From NCBI RefSeq assembly GCF_000759025.1, contig NZ_JPOS01000012.1:248001-312000 (forward strand): 64,000 nucleotides of DNA, read 5' to 3'. Shown piece after piece: positions 52,266 through 62,335 of the stretch (position 1 is the stretch's first letter; each line of letters starts with the position of its first letter). This DNA comes from Phaeodactylibacter xiamenensis. Its GTDB lineage: Bacteria > Bacteroidota > Bacteroidia > Chitinophagales > Saprospiraceae. The notes beneath the pieces were generated by a model. It worked only from the letters and a program-made list of their open reading frames with translations. It was not told the DNA's origin and did no database searches. A program made the translations under genes and the position numbers.

Positions 52266-55124
52266 TTAAAGCTCCTGCTTCAGGAACAGCCCGGTGTAGC
52301 TGTCTTTTTTCTTCGCGACCTGCTCAGGTGTGCCGGTACAAACCACGGTACCTCCCCTGTGCCCGCCTTCGGGCCCCATATCAATGATGTGGTCGGCCAC
52401 TTTGATCACATCCATATTGTGCTCGATGATGATCACAGTGTTGCCTTTGTCCACGAGCTTATTGATGACGCGCAGCAGATGCCGGATATCTTCAAAGTGC
52501 AGGCCGGTGGTGGGCTCATCCAGAATATAAATGGTGTTGCCCGTGTCGCGTTTGGCCAGCTCTTCTGCAAGCTTTACCCGCTGTGCTTCACCGCCCGACA
52601 GAGTCGTAGCCTGCTGCCCCAGCGTGATATACCCCAGCCCCACTTCCCTTAGCGTGCGTAGCTTTCGGAAAATGTTGGGCACCGGCTCGAAGAACTCGGC
52701 TGCTTCTTCCACCGTCATATTCAGCACATCGTTGATCGACTTGCCTTTGTACAGGACCTCAAGGGTTTCCCGGTTGTAACGGCGTCCCATACAGGTCTCA
52801 CATTCGACATGTACATCGGGCAAAAAGTTCATTTCAATGACCCGCATTCCGGAACCTTTGCAGGTTTCACAGCGGCCACCCTTCACATTGAAGGAAAAAC
52901 GCCCCGGTTTATACCCGCGGATTTTTGACTCCGGCAGTTCGGAAAAGATCTTGCGGATATCTGTAAAAACCCCGGTATAGGTCGCCGGGTTCGAACGGGG
53001 TGTCCGCCCAATTGGCGACTGATCGATTTCGATTACTTTATCCAGCTTTTCCAGCCCTTTCACACTTTTGTAAGGCATGGGTGGCTTCAGGCTTTTGTAG
53101 AAATGCTGCCGCAAAATTGGGTAAAGCGTTTCGTTGATAAGGGTGGACTTGCCGCTGCCCGACACACCGGTTACGCAGGTCAGGGTGCCCAATGGTATTT
53201 TGACATTAACTTTTTTCAGGTTGTTGCCTTCTGCTCCTTTGAGCTCAAAAACTTCTCCGGTGCCTTTACGGCGAACCTTTGGCACTTCGATCTGCCGGGT
53301 GTTGTTCAGGTAGTCGGAAGTCAGGGTGTGCCCCTTGATAAATTCTTCCGGGGTGCCCGCCCCGACGAGTTCTCCCCCGTGCTTGCCTGCACCAGGGCCC
53401 AAATCAATGACATAGTCTGCAGCCAGCATGATGTCCTTATCGTGCTCCACCACAATGACGGTATTGCCGATGTCAGACAGCTCACGCAGGGCTTCGATCA
53501 GTCGTTGGTTGTCGCGTTGGTGAAGGCCGATGCTGGGCTCATCCAAAATGTAGGTAATGCCCGTCAGCTGGGAACCAATTTGAGTAGCAAGGCGGATACG
53601 CTGTGCCTCCCCACCGGACAGCGTGCGCGCCGGGCGGTTGAGCGAGAGGTAATCCAGCCCTACGTGCAGCAAAAAGCCGAGGCGCAGGCGTATTTCCTTC
53701 AGGATATCCCGGGCGATCAGGGCCTGACGTTCCGACATTTGGGCTTCCAGCCCTTCCATCCAGTCACGAAGCATGGTAAGGTCCATTTCTGCCAGTTCGC
53801 CAATATGCTTATCACTAACCTTGAAGTGGAGCGATTCCTGCTTCAGGCGATAGCCGTTGCAATCCGGGCAGGTGTCAATGGTCATGAACTCTTCTGCCCA
53901 GCGCCGGATTTTCTCGGAGCTCGTGTCATCGTACCAGCGCGACAGCATGTTGGCGATGCCCTCCTGCGCCAGATCATACGAATAATCATTGTAGTCATTG
54001 ACCTTTACCTTGAAGGATTTGTCGCCGCCGTGCAGGATGACTTCCAGGGCTTCCTTGGGGATGTCTTTTACGGGGGTGTTAAAACTGAACTTATATTTTT
54101 TGGCAATGGCCCGCAACTGGTTGAAGGTCGTATTTTTTCGGGGCTCACCCAGCGGGGCGATACCGCCCTCGTTGATACTTCGTTCCTCATCCGGAACCAC
54201 CTTGCCCAGGTCTACCCGGTTAATTTGCCCCAGGCCATTACAGTTGGGGCAGGCGCCGTAGGGAGAGTTGAAGGAAAAGCTGTTGGGCGAGGGCTCTTCG
54301 TAGGAAATACCGGCATCGGGGTCCATCAGATTACGGCTGAAGGTCCGGACATTTTCCTTGCCATGTTCCATGATGAAGACCAACCCGTTGCCCATCTTCA
54401 GGGCAGCCTGCAGTGAGGTATTCAGGCGGGCCGCCCGGTCTTCTGAGACTTTGATCCGGTCAATCACCACTTCAATATCATGGACTTTGTAGCGGTCTAC
54501 TTTGAGGCCGGGGACCAGGTCGAGTATTTCGCCATCCACCCGGACTTTAGCGTACCCCTGTTTGCGGGTCTGCTCAAAGAGCTCGCGGTAGTGCCCCTTT
54601 CGCCCCCGGACCAGCGGAGCCAGGAGAAGGATTTTTCTGCCGTCGTACTCCCCCATGATCTGCTCCTTCATCTGCTCCTCCGTGTACTTTACCATGCGCT
54701 TGCCTGTAGCATAAGAATACGCCTCGCTTGCCCGGGCGTAGAGCAGCCGCATAAAGTCATAGACTTCCGTGATGGTCCCTACCGTGGAGCGCGGGTTGCG
54801 GCCCGTTGTCTTTTGCTCTATGGAAATGACCGGGCTGAGCCCGTTGATTTTTTCCACTTCCGGGCGCTCCATCTCCCCGATAAACTGCCGGGCATAGGAG
54901 GTGAAAGTCTCCATGTAACGGCGCTGCCCTTCGGCGTAGATGGTATCAAAAGCCAGGGAAGATTTCCCGCTTCCGCTAATGCCCGTAATGACGACCATTT
55001 TGTTGCGTGGAATCTGCAGGTCAATATTCTTGAGATTGTGCTCCCGGGCACCAATCACTTCGATATAATCCTTCTCTTTAATCTGCTCATAAGCGGCTAG
55101 CCCGCTTGCTGGATACTCTGTCAT
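52266..55124 (-). CDS. uvrA: excinuclease ABC subunit A
   Basis: UvrA (952 residues) recognises DNA damage and loads UvrB in nucleotide excision repair. It has two ABC ATPase modules (first Walker A GISGSGKSSLAFDTIY, second GVSGSGKSTLIN) and ABC signatures LSGGEAQRIRLA and LSGGEAQRVKLAE. Zinc-finger cysteines are in CPNCNGLG, CPDCNGYR and CETCKGSGM...CETCMGRR. The start ATG before TEYPASGL is preferred to an upstream extension. Confidence 0.97.
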   Translation of the reverse strand: MTEYPASGLAAYEQIKEKDYIEVIGAREHNLKNIDLQIPRNKMVVITGISGSGKSSLAFDTIYAEGQRRYMETFTSYARQFIGEMERPEVEKINGLSPVISIEQKTTGRNPRSTVGTITEVYDFMRLLYARASEAYSYATGKRMVKYTEEQMKEQIMGEYDGRKILLLAPLVRGRKGHYRELFEQTRKQGYAKVRVDGEILDLVPGLKVDRYKVHDIEVVIDRIKVSEDRAARLNTSLQAALKMGNGLVFIMEHGKENVRTFSRNLMDPDAGISYEEPSPNSFSFNSPYGACPNCNGLGQINRVDLGKVVPDEERSINEGGIAPLGEPRKNTTFNQLRAIAKKYKFSFNTPVKDIPKEALEVILHGGDKSFKVKVNDYNDYSYDLAQEGIANMLSRWYDDTSSEKIRRWAEEFMTIDTCPDCNGYRLKQESLHFKVSDKHIGELAEMDLTMLRDWMEGLEAQMSERQALIARDILKEIRLRLGFLLHVGLDYLSLNRPARTLSGGEAQRIRLATQIGSQLTGITYILDEPSIGLHQRDNQRLIEALRELSDIGNTVIVVEHDKDIMLAADYVIDLGPGAGKHGGELVGAGTPEEFIKGHTLTSDYLNNTRQIEVPKVRRKGTGEVFELKGAEGNNLKKVNVKIPLGTLTCVTGVSGSGKSTLINETLYPILRQHFYKSLKPPMPYKSVKGLEKLDKVIEIDQSPIGRTPRSNPATYTGVFTDIRKIFSELPESKIRGYKPGRFSFNVKGGRCETCKGSGMRVIEMNFLPDVHVECETCMGRRYNRETLEVLYKGKSINDVLNMTVEEAAEFFEPVPNIFRKLRTLREVGLGYITLGQQATTLSGGEAQRVKLAEELAKRDTGNTIYILDEPTTGLHFEDIRHLLRVINKLVDKGNTVIIIEHNMDVIKVADHIIDMGPEGGHRGGTVVCTGTPEQVAKKKDSYTGLFLKQEL

Positions 55125-55182
55125 AAGGTGTGAGTTGTTCGGCACCCTTGTATAACTGAATGGGAGGCGGTAGTGTTGAGGC

Positions 55183-55986
55183 TTATCCTGAATTATGCGC
55201 ACCTTTTGCAGGTTGCCATTGCTGCAACATATCCCAGTGGCCGCAGTCCAGCAATTTTAAATGTACCTGAGGCATGCCTTCCAGGGCTGCAGTAAGCTTA
55301 CGGGCGGGGACCAGAATGTCTTTTTTCCCCAGCCCGACTTCCACTGGACAGTCCGCGCCGGCCAGAATCTGCTGTGCCCGGTTTTTACCGAGCTTAAAGG
55401 CCAACAGGCTTTGCCAGGTGCCGAATAACCGACGCCGGGTGGCTTCGGTTGCAAGTTGTGTTTGCAAATACCGGAGCGCAAACCGGTCGATCACACCCCA
55501 GTCACGCAGCAGACTAGCCAACTGCAGGAACCGCAAAGGCCGCTTCAACCAACAGGCTGCCCGGTAACGCATCCGTGCTGGTGTATGGTCGATCAGCCCG
55601 CCCCAACTGCTGCCCAGTCCATCAGGCGCCAGCAGGTAGAGGCGCTCGGGGCGCAGCTTTAGCTCCGGCAGCAGGCTGATCCAGAGCCGCCCGCCCAGGC
55701 TGTGCCCCAACCCTTCCCAGGGCCGCCCCGCAGTGAGCTTCCGGATAATCTGCATTAAATCACTATGTGAAAAGGTCGGATCTTCCCACTTCGTTTGCCC
55801 ATGAAAGGGCAGGTCGATGAAATAACAGGTGTACACCGCTTCCGGAAAAGCACGCATCAGGGGCAACAGCACTGAGCCGTCCTGCCCAAAACCATGGAAG
55901 GCCAACAGGCACTTTGGGCCATAGCCCAACTCACGGTAAGCTACCCGCCCGTTCAGCAACTCCAGAAAGCGGACCGTTCCCTGCAT
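55183..55986 (-). CDS. alpha/beta hydrolase
   Basis: A 267-residue alpha/beta hydrolase. The oxyanion HGFGQDG loop and the nucleophile elbow GHSLGG are clear, with the likely catalytic His in LDCGHWDML. Its ATG overlaps the glgC stop by one base, so it is coupled to glycogen synthesis genes. The substrate is not known; its position suggests a side role in carbohydrate or ester metabolism. Confidence 0.85.
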   Translation of the reverse strand: MQGTVRFLELLNGRVAYRELGYGPKCLLAFHGFGQDGSVLLPLMRAFPEAVYTCYFIDLPFHGQTKWEDPTFSHSDLMQIIRKLTAGRPWEGLGHSLGGRLWISLLPELKLRPERLYLLAPDGLGSSWGGLIDHTPARMRYRAACWLKRPLRFLQLASLLRDWGVIDRFALRYLQTQLATEATRRRLFGTWQSLLAFKLGKNRAQQILAGADCPVEVGLGKKDILVPARKLTAALEGMPQVHLKLLDCGHWDMLQQWQPAKGAHNSG

Positions 55987-57254
55987 TATTTTTCACCTAT
56001 GACCGTGCCGTCAGGGATGTGGACGCCTTTTTTCAGTACAATGATACCGTCCCGGACCACATAGGTCTCGGTCTCTGTGTCTTCCATATCGGGGCTGCCC
56101 TTGATTACCACATTATCACCTACCCGGCAGTTCTTATCCACAATGGCCCGGTGGATGACGCACTCGTTGCCGATCCCCATGGGCTGTATCGCCTTCTCCA
56201 TTTCGTGCAGGGTCTCGTAGTAGTCGTTACCCATTACAATGGCTTCTGAAATTTCAGTGCCCTCGCCGATGCGCGAACGGATACCCACCACAGAGCGCTC
56301 AATCTTCTTGGCATGGATGATGCAACCCTCCGCGATCAATGCTTTATTGAACCAGGTGCCGTACACCTTGGAAGGTGCCAGCAGGCGGGGCCGGGTGTAA
56401 ACCAGCTTTTGGTTGTCGAATAGATTGAAGTCGGGAATGTTGTCTGTCAGTGCAATATTCGCTTCAAAGAAGGAACGGATGGTTCCGATATCGGACCAGT
56501 ACTCATCAAAAGCGTAGCTTGCCACTTTGTAGCCTCCGGTAATGGCATTAGGAATGATCTCTTTGCCAAAATCAGTTGCATCCGGGTGGTCATCGAAAAG
56601 CTTAGCCAGGAATTCGCGTTTGAAGATGTAAATGCCCATGGAAGCCAGGTAGTGCTTCTCCTGAGAAGCATACTCCTGCGGCACCGCCGATTTCCAGTCG
56701 GGCAAAAGGTCGGGTCCGGGCTTTTCCGTAAAGTCTTCAATGAAGCCCTCGGCGTTGACTTTCATGATGCCAAATGCCGGTGCATCTTTGGCGGTGACAG
56801 GAATGGTAGCGATGGTCAGGTCGGCCTCCTGATCGATATGGTAGTTGGCTAAAACGCCAAAGTCCATTTGGTAGAGCTGATCGCCCGAGAGCACCAGAAC
56901 ATAATCGTGCTCATGCGCACGCAGGTGGTGCATGGTTTGCCGTACCGCATCAGCCGTCCCCTGAAACCAGTTGCTGCTCGATGGGGTTTGTTCTGCCGCC
57001 AGGATGTCTACAAACCCATGGGAGAACATATCGAAGTGATAGGTATTCTTGATATGCTGATTGAGGGAAGCCGAGTTGAACTGAGTGAGTACAAACATAC
57101 GGCGCACCCCGGAATTCAGGCAGTTGGAAATGGGAATATCGATCAGACGGTACTTACCGGCAATCGGCACGGCGGGCTTGGAGCGCTCACTTGTAAGTGG
57201 GTAAAGGCGGGAGCCGGCGCCGCCCCCCAGGATCAGGCTTATCATTCGGATCAT
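55986..57254 (-). CDS. glgC: glucose-1-phosphate adenylyltransferase
   Basis: GlgC (422 residues) makes ADP-glucose for glycogen. The nucleotide-binding GGGAGSRLYPLTSERSKPA segment and GKYRLIDIPISNC are canonical, as is the later VLSGDQLYQMDF. The C-terminal left-handed beta-helix is seen (IEGCIIHAKKIERSVVGIRSRI and so on). It follows glgA by 21 bases and overlaps the hydrolase gene. Confidence 0.96.
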   Translation of the reverse strand: MIRMISLILGGGAGSRLYPLTSERSKPAVPIAGKYRLIDIPISNCLNSGVRRMFVLTQFNSASLNQHIKNTYHFDMFSHGFVDILAAEQTPSSSNWFQGTADAVRQTMHHLRAHEHDYVLVLSGDQLYQMDFGVLANYHIDQEADLTIATIPVTAKDAPAFGIMKVNAEGFIEDFTEKPGPDLLPDWKSAVPQEYASQEKHYLASMGIYIFKREFLAKLFDDHPDATDFGKEIIPNAITGGYKVASYAFDEYWSDIGTIRSFFEANIALTDNIPDFNLFDNQKLVYTRPRLLAPSKVYGTWFNKALIAEGCIIHAKKIERSVVGIRSRIGEGTEISEAIVMGNDYYETLHEMEKAIQPMGIGNECVIHRAIVDKNCRVGDNVVIKGSPDMEDTETETYVVRDGIIVLKKGVHIPDGTVIGEK

Positions 57255-57275
57255 ATTGCAAAGTGGTTAGGTGGT

Positions 57276-58709
57276 TTATATCATTTGTTCATATACTTCC
57301 CGGTAATCTGCGGCAGAGCGCTCCCAGGAAAAATCCATTTCGGTAATCCGCTGCCGGATGTCTTCAAACACAGCACGGTTATGGAACAATTCTACGGCCC
57401 GGTAGATCGCGATATGGCCATCATCCAGGTTGAAGTGGGTAAATCGGATGCCGCGCCCTTCGTTATTCGGTACTCCGATATCAGGCACGGTATCTTTCAG
57501 CCCGCCCACCGACCGCACAATGGGCAGGGTCCCATAGCGCATAGCGTACATTTGGTTCAGCCCACAGGGCTCCACACGGGAAGGCATCATCAGGAAGTCA
57601 GAACCAGCATACAACTGATGCGCCAACCCTTCATTATATTCCAGCACCACATCAAAGCGCCCGGGATAGCGATTGGCTAAATGCCGGAAAGCATCGTGTA
57701 TCCAATGCTGCCCGGTGCCCAGTACGGCAAAGGCGACCTGCATGCCTGACTGCAGCACCCGGTCAATGAGGTCGGGCAGCAAGTCTGCGCCTTTCTCACC
57801 CACCAACCGCCCGATAAAGGTGACCAATGGCAACTTCAGGTCAATGCGAAAACGGGGCCCCAGGGCTGCCTTGTTGGACTGCTTGAAGTCTGCGAGGCTT
57901 CCGGTCCAGTTGTAAAGCAGGAAGGGGTCTTCTTTTGGCGACCACACCTGAGTATCGATACCATTGATGATGCCCAGGCATTTGTGGCGTTCATGCTGCA
58001 ACAGGGCTTCCATACCATTGGAGTCTTCCCGCAGCTCTTCCAGGTAGGAAGGCGACACCGTGGTCACCCGCCAGGCGCATTTGATCGCTGTTGCCAGCGG
58101 ATTAATGGTATGCCGCCAGTCGAGTAAGCCCCGGGCTTCGGCATCAAAAAACGGCAGCAGGTACATTTTGTCCCACCCGTAGTTGCCGTGGTAAGCCCCG
58201 TTGTGAATAGTAAAAACGGTAGGAATACGCTGCAGGCTCCGGTACTCCGGGCAATGCTTCACCATAAAAGGGATCAGCCCGGTGTGGTGGTCATGGCAGT
58301 GCAGGAGCGCCGGCTTTCCCGGGCTATTGACAATCCACTGCAAAACAGCCTGCTGAAAAGCAAGATACCGCTCCACTTCGTCGCTATAGTTTTGCCCATC
58401 CGGATCTGCGTAGACCCCTGCACGGTCAAACAGCCCGGGAATATCCGCAACAAAGAAAGGGAAGCCCAGGCTATCACCTGTAAACTGTTGTATACTGAAT
58501 GGGATATGCCAGTTGTGGAGTCTGACTACCCCCTGATACACCGATTGGAACGTCTTGCCCTCAAACCACTTAAGGCGGTATTTGGGAATAACGACACCCG
58601 TAGACAAGCCTGCCTTGTTGAGATATTTGGGAAGCGCCCCCACAACATCTCCAAGCCCTCCGGCTTTTGCCGCCGGATAGCACTCTGCGCTGATGTGTAA
58701 TACCTTCAT
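57276..58709 (-). CDS. glgA: glycogen synthase
   Basis: GlgA (477 residues), GT5 family, extends alpha-1,4-glucan with ADP-glucose. The N-terminal KAGGLGDVVGALP motif, which binds ADP-glucose, is present. The C-terminal GT-B region has MPSRVEPCGLNQMYAMRYG and the VRSVGGLKDTV segment. It is the first gene of the glgA-glgC-hydrolase operon. Confidence 0.96.
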   Translation of the reverse strand: MKVLHISAECYPAAKAGGLGDVVGALPKYLNKAGLSTGVVIPKYRLKWFEGKTFQSVYQGVVRLHNWHIPFSIQQFTGDSLGFPFFVADIPGLFDRAGVYADPDGQNYSDEVERYLAFQQAVLQWIVNSPGKPALLHCHDHHTGLIPFMVKHCPEYRSLQRIPTVFTIHNGAYHGNYGWDKMYLLPFFDAEARGLLDWRHTINPLATAIKCAWRVTTVSPSYLEELREDSNGMEALLQHERHKCLGIINGIDTQVWSPKEDPFLLYNWTGSLADFKQSNKAALGPRFRIDLKLPLVTFIGRLVGEKGADLLPDLIDRVLQSGMQVAFAVLGTGQHWIHDAFRHLANRYPGRFDVVLEYNEGLAHQLYAGSDFLMMPSRVEPCGLNQMYAMRYGTLPIVRSVGGLKDTVPDIGVPNNEGRGIRFTHFNLDDGHIAIYRAVELFHNRAVFEDIRQRITEMDFSWERSAADYREVYEQMI

Positions 58710-58897
58710 GGTTGGTTTTCGTTGCTAATACCCGCATTAACACAACGCGGGGCGCCCGGAAAATAAGAAAATTTCCAGCAGCGGAGGGCATAACAGGGTG
58801 ATGTTTCTGTAAAGAATGCACCAGGGTTTTGTACGCCGTTTGCATCGGCAGTATTTATCCTCCTGCTAAACAACGGACTGCTCTTCCAGCCTCAGCC

Positions 58898-58938
58898 CAA
58901 AATGAAGCGCGCCTTCCGGGCTGATGCCGAAAGGCGCG
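58898..58938 (-). terminator. Rho-independent terminator of the bTHX gene
   Basis: CGCGCCTTCCGG (58908-58919) and CCGAAAGGCGCG (58927-58938) form a 12-bp stem with one G-U pair. On the minus strand it is followed by a short T-rich stretch (TTCATTTTG). Confidence 0.65.
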
Positions 58939-58947
58939 TATTGAAGT

Positions 58948-59067
58948 TTAGCTATTTTTCTGCTTTTCTTCTTTCTTCTTCTTTTCGTCTTCTGGCTTTG
59001 GACGGCTGTTGCCGTAGGAACCACTCCAGCGCTTGCCTTTTTTCGTGCGCTTATCACCTTTTCCCAT
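58948..59067 (-). CDS. 30S ribosomal protein bTHX
   Basis: A 39-residue gene that is easily missed. It reads MGKGDKRTKKGKRWSGSYG at its N-terminus, matching the bTHX (Thx) peptide of the small ribosomal subunit (Thermus: MGKGDRRTRRGKIWRGTYG). A Lys/Glu-rich tail follows. A terminator lies directly after the stop, and a -7 box lies upstream, so it is a separate transcription unit. Bacteroidota commonly carry this protein. It binds at the head of the 30S subunit. Confidence 0.9.
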   Translation of the reverse strand: MGKGDKRTKKGKRWSGSYGNSRPKPEDEKKKKEEKQKNS

Positions 59068-59107
59068 CTTGATATGAGTTGATGTTAATGAATATCGATT
59101 ATCGCCG

Positions 59108-59115
59108 CAAAGATA
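59108..59115 (-). promoter_or_regulatory. -7 box (TATCTTTG) of the bTHX gene
   Basis: The minus strand reads TATCTTTG, a full TAnnTTTG match, with TTTG 16 bases further upstream (slightly close). A leader of about 34 bases to the ATG at 59067 would result. Confidence 0.5.
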
Positions 59116-59157
59116 AAAAATCCTTTGAAGGCAAAGAAACTGCGCTGCAGCCTATTT

Positions 59158-60711
59158 TCAGGGTGTGTGCAGCACCCGGCAGACCAGAATACGGCCATCA
59201 TCCAGCCTCGCCCGGAGCAGGAACAGCCCCGGCCCAAAACGGCTGAGGTCTATATAAGGCAATTCCTGCGTAGCAGGGGACGCCCAGACCAGTCTGCCCT
59301 GAGCATCCATTACTTCCAGCGTGGTGCCGCTGCTGCCCTGTGGCAACTGAAGGTAGATCTTCCCCGTGGTGGGATTAGGGAAGGCTTCCAATTTACCGAC
59401 TGTGCCCGGCAAGACTTCGTCATTAGCCAGCGTCTGATCGTAGATGACGAGCGTATCTCCACCAGGCAAGTCGTAATCCAGCGTATCGCCCGCTGCATCG
59501 ATGAGGTACACGCCGTTTACCTGAGTGGGGAATGGAGTTTCCGGCACGGAGCGCCCCATGATAATATCGGCACTAACGATGAAATTCACCGTGGCCAGGC
59601 GGCTGTAGCCACTACTCCCTGGCCCACTTTTCTGACTCCAGGCCAGATCGTACCGCCCCTGCCCAAACTCCACAAGGTCGCGACGGACGGTCAGCAGGTC
59701 TTCAGAATGCCCCAAAAAGGCATCATCATTATAGTCCACCGTGATGGAGTGGGGCACCGTCAGCCCGATTGGATAATCAAAGTTCAAACTGATGCTATGT
59801 AGGTTTTCTGCCAAATGATCCGCATCCCCTACATAAAGCCCTGCACTAAAGGAGAAGTACTCCGGTGTATTGTTGTCAATAGTGAAGCTTTCCTGATCAA
59901 ACTCCAGATAGACCGGTACAGCCCCAGGGGTAGGGGCGCTGACCACGGCATTATCGGGCATATAGTTAAAGTTGATTGCGTCGACGTCCCATTCATCAAT
60001 AAAGCCATCCCCGTCACAGTCCAGGTGCTTGAAATCCACTGCACCAGCATACTCCTGCCAGTCGTCGCTGAAGTTGGGCGCCCAGGCAATAGGGTTGTCG
60101 GGATCAGGGAAGACCGTCCGCTCGGGACCGGCACTACCGTAGCCCAGTCCGATATTGACCAGGTCATAAATATTAGGCAGGCGGTCGCCGTTTGCGTCAC
60201 CGGGCCATACGCAATCGGTCTGTGCGCAGAGGTCATTTGGGGAGTCTGCATAGATAGCCTCACAGTAAGTGTCCGTACAGCCATCGGCCGTCCAAATTGT
60301 CAGGCAAACGGTCGCCGTATCGCCGGGCAGTTCAAGGAAGGCACTGTTGCCCATTGGGAAGTTCGAAGGATCGAGAACACCATTAATGGTCACTATGGCG
60401 CTATCGAAAGCCGTTGAAGTATTGAACAGGTAAGCATTAGCGTCAGATACAAAACTAAACAGGAAGCTGGCCTGACAGGAAGGCGGCGGACAGGCACCGG
60501 GCATCCAGGAAGTCACCCCATACCAGGTCTCTGCCACGCATGAATTGATGTAGGTCTGCCCATCGCATCCACAAACCGGATCTGCTATTGTGGGGCAGAT
60601 GATGGTTTCGTCGATTAGCTGGGGATCTATACAATCTTCCTGTGCAAAGAGGTAGCCACTGGTAAAAAAGATAAATCCCCCCAAGATCAAGCCAAAACGT
60701 AAAAGTTGCAT
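59158..60711 (-). CDS. secreted protein with Kazal-like and dockerin-like domains and T9SS sorting domain
   Basis: A 517-residue exported protein. The signal peptide is MQLLRFGLILGGFIFFTSG... ending LFAQ. A Kazal-like cysteine block follows (CPTIADPVCGCDGQTYINSC). The middle contains two EF-hand/dockerin-like repeats (DANGDRLPNIYDLVNIG and DCDGDGFIDEWDVDAINF). The C-terminus is a T9SS type A sorting domain (EAFPNPTTGKIYLQLP to GPGLFLLRARLDDG). The start ATG is chosen by the signal peptide. Protease-inhibitor activity is possible but unproven. Confidence 0.85.
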   Translation of the reverse strand: MQLLRFGLILGGFIFFTSGYLFAQEDCIDPQLIDETIICPTIADPVCGCDGQTYINSCVAETWYGVTSWMPGACPPPSCQASFLFSFVSDANAYLFNTSTAFDSAIVTINGVLDPSNFPMGNSAFLELPGDTATVCLTIWTADGCTDTYCEAIYADSPNDLCAQTDCVWPGDANGDRLPNIYDLVNIGLGYGSAGPERTVFPDPDNPIAWAPNFSDDWQEYAGAVDFKHLDCDGDGFIDEWDVDAINFNYMPDNAVVSAPTPGAVPVYLEFDQESFTIDNNTPEYFSFSAGLYVGDADHLAENLHSISLNFDYPIGLTVPHSITVDYNDDAFLGHSEDLLTVRRDLVEFGQGRYDLAWSQKSGPGSSGYSRLATVNFIVSADIIMGRSVPETPFPTQVNGVYLIDAAGDTLDYDLPGGDTLVIYDQTLANDEVLPGTVGKLEAFPNPTTGKIYLQLPQGSSGTTLEVMDAQGRLVWASPATQELPYIDLSRFGPGLFLLRARLDDGRILVCRVLHTP

Positions 60712-60880
60712 GTGTATCGTTTTATGTAGACCATCCATATTCCAAAAATGCACTTAAATCCACTTGCACTAAAGGACAAAAATCGTATTTTGTCATCTGA
60801 TTAACCAGACACCAAAAACACAATACCTTGATTTAGAACAACTTAGCAAGCCTAGGTATTAAAATTTGTTCGCCCCAAAC

Positions 60881-62332
60881 ATGATAAGCCCAAAGCTCAT
60901 CTCCTTTCTTTTCACTTTTTCTGCCAGAGACCGGCTGCAATTTGAGCGTTTTCTGAGCTCTCCTTACTTTAATGAAAGCGAGACTTTGCTTCTGCTTTTC
61001 CGATACCTCAATGGACATTTAGACGACAGCAGGAGACACGTGCTCCAACGGGACAAACAATTAGAAAAAAAGGTTGTTTGGAAAAGTTTGTATGGAAAGG
61101 CGCCTTACAAGGACGGGACCCTGAGGCGAATCTGCTCGGAGCTATTGCAGCTGGCCTACCGTTTTATCTACATCAACACCTGCGCCTCTAAAGAGAAGGA
61201 AGAGGTTTTGAAGGCCCTGAAAACGGTGGTGGAGCCCCATCAGGACAAGCATTTCCGGGGGCTCTCCCGAAAATTCAACACCCTTCAGCAAAATGCTGAA
61301 CGGCCGGAGCAGGACCACTACCGCCAACTTTACGATTACCACCTGGCCTGCCATCAGCAACTCGAAGCCCGTGCCGAAAAACAGACCGATTTTTCCCATC
61401 TGGAGCAAGCCGACTACTACCTGAACTGCTCCTACTACCTGCATAAGCTCCGGCATTACTGCGATGCGCTGGGCTATGGTTTGTTTTCTGCACAAAAACC
61501 GGACATCCGGCTCCCTGGCCACCTTTTTCAGGAAATGGAGCAGGGAAGTTATGCCGAGAAGGAGCCCTGGCTGCGTGCCTATCTCCTTGTTGCCCGGCTC
61601 TTTGAGGCTGAAGATGGGGAGGAGTTGTTTCATCAGCTCAAATCTGCTTTTTTTGAGCATATTGTCCAACAGGTCCCCGAGCCTGATGCCAACGCCCTAT
61701 GCATCCACCTGAGCAACTACTGCATCATCAAAAAGATCAATGCAGGAGAAGCCCGGTTTTTCAACGAGCTGTTTGATGTCTACCGGCAGGCGATCGAAGC
61801 GGGCCTGCTGATGAAAAACGGAGTACTCAGCTATCAGGACTACAAAAACATCATCACGGTTGGGCTGCATATCAAAGAGCTGGACTGGGTGGAATACTTC
61901 ATTCAGAATTACACTGAAAAGCTGCCCGAAGAGCACCAGCGTAATGCACTGACATACAACCTCGCGAAAGTCTATTTCCATCAGGAAAAGTACGATGAGG
62001 TCATTGCCCAATTGCGGGAGGTGGAGTACGAGTCTATTGTCTATACCCTGGGCAGTAAGCTATTGCTGTTGCTGACCTATTTTGAGATGGGTGAGTTTCT
62101 GGCCCTGGACTCTCTGCTCGACAGCTTCCGCATTTACCTTCGGCGTAACCGGGAAATCGCCCGCGATGTCAAGGAACAGTACGTGAACGTTATCCGGTTT
62201 ACCCGCCGGCTGTCGAGGGTCGATCCGGGCGACGACAAGGCGCTGGACAAAATCGAGCAGCAGGTTCAGGCTTGTGACGCCCTCGCCTCCCGGCAGTGGC
62301 TGCAGGAAAAAATTACAGAAATGCGGAATTGA
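60881..62332 (+). CDS. helical protein of unknown function
   Basis: A 483-residue protein I do not recognise, entirely helical and likely a TPR-like repeat protein. It starts SPKLISFLFTFSARDRLQFE and SSPYFNESETLLLLFRYLNG, a type of N-terminus I associate with Saprospiria-specific proteins. No signal peptide or membrane helix. The ATG at 60881 is preferred because the extension begins with TTG. No partner genes are apparent. Confidence 0.7.
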   Translation: MISPKLISFLFTFSARDRLQFERFLSSPYFNESETLLLLFRYLNGHLDDSRRHVLQRDKQLEKKVVWKSLYGKAPYKDGTLRRICSELLQLAYRFIYINTCASKEKEEVLKALKTVVEPHQDKHFRGLSRKFNTLQQNAERPEQDHYRQLYDYHLACHQQLEARAEKQTDFSHLEQADYYLNCSYYLHKLRHYCDALGYGLFSAQKPDIRLPGHLFQEMEQGSYAEKEPWLRAYLLVARLFEAEDGEELFHQLKSAFFEHIVQQVPEPDANALCIHLSNYCIIKKINAGEARFFNELFDVYRQAIEAGLLMKNGVLSYQDYKNIITVGLHIKELDWVEYFIQNYTEKLPEEHQRNALTYNLAKVYFHQEKYDEVIAQLREVEYESIVYTLGSKLLLLLTYFEMGEFLALDSLLDSFRIYLRRNREIARDVKEQYVNVIRFTRRLSRVDPGDDKALDKIEQQVQACDALASRQWLQEKITEMRN

Positions 62333-62335
62333 TCA

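Noticed and set aside
53103-54416. 437-codon plus-strand open frame opposite uvrA
   Set aside because: Antisense to UvrA, whose motifs fix the coding strand; no recognisable protein features.
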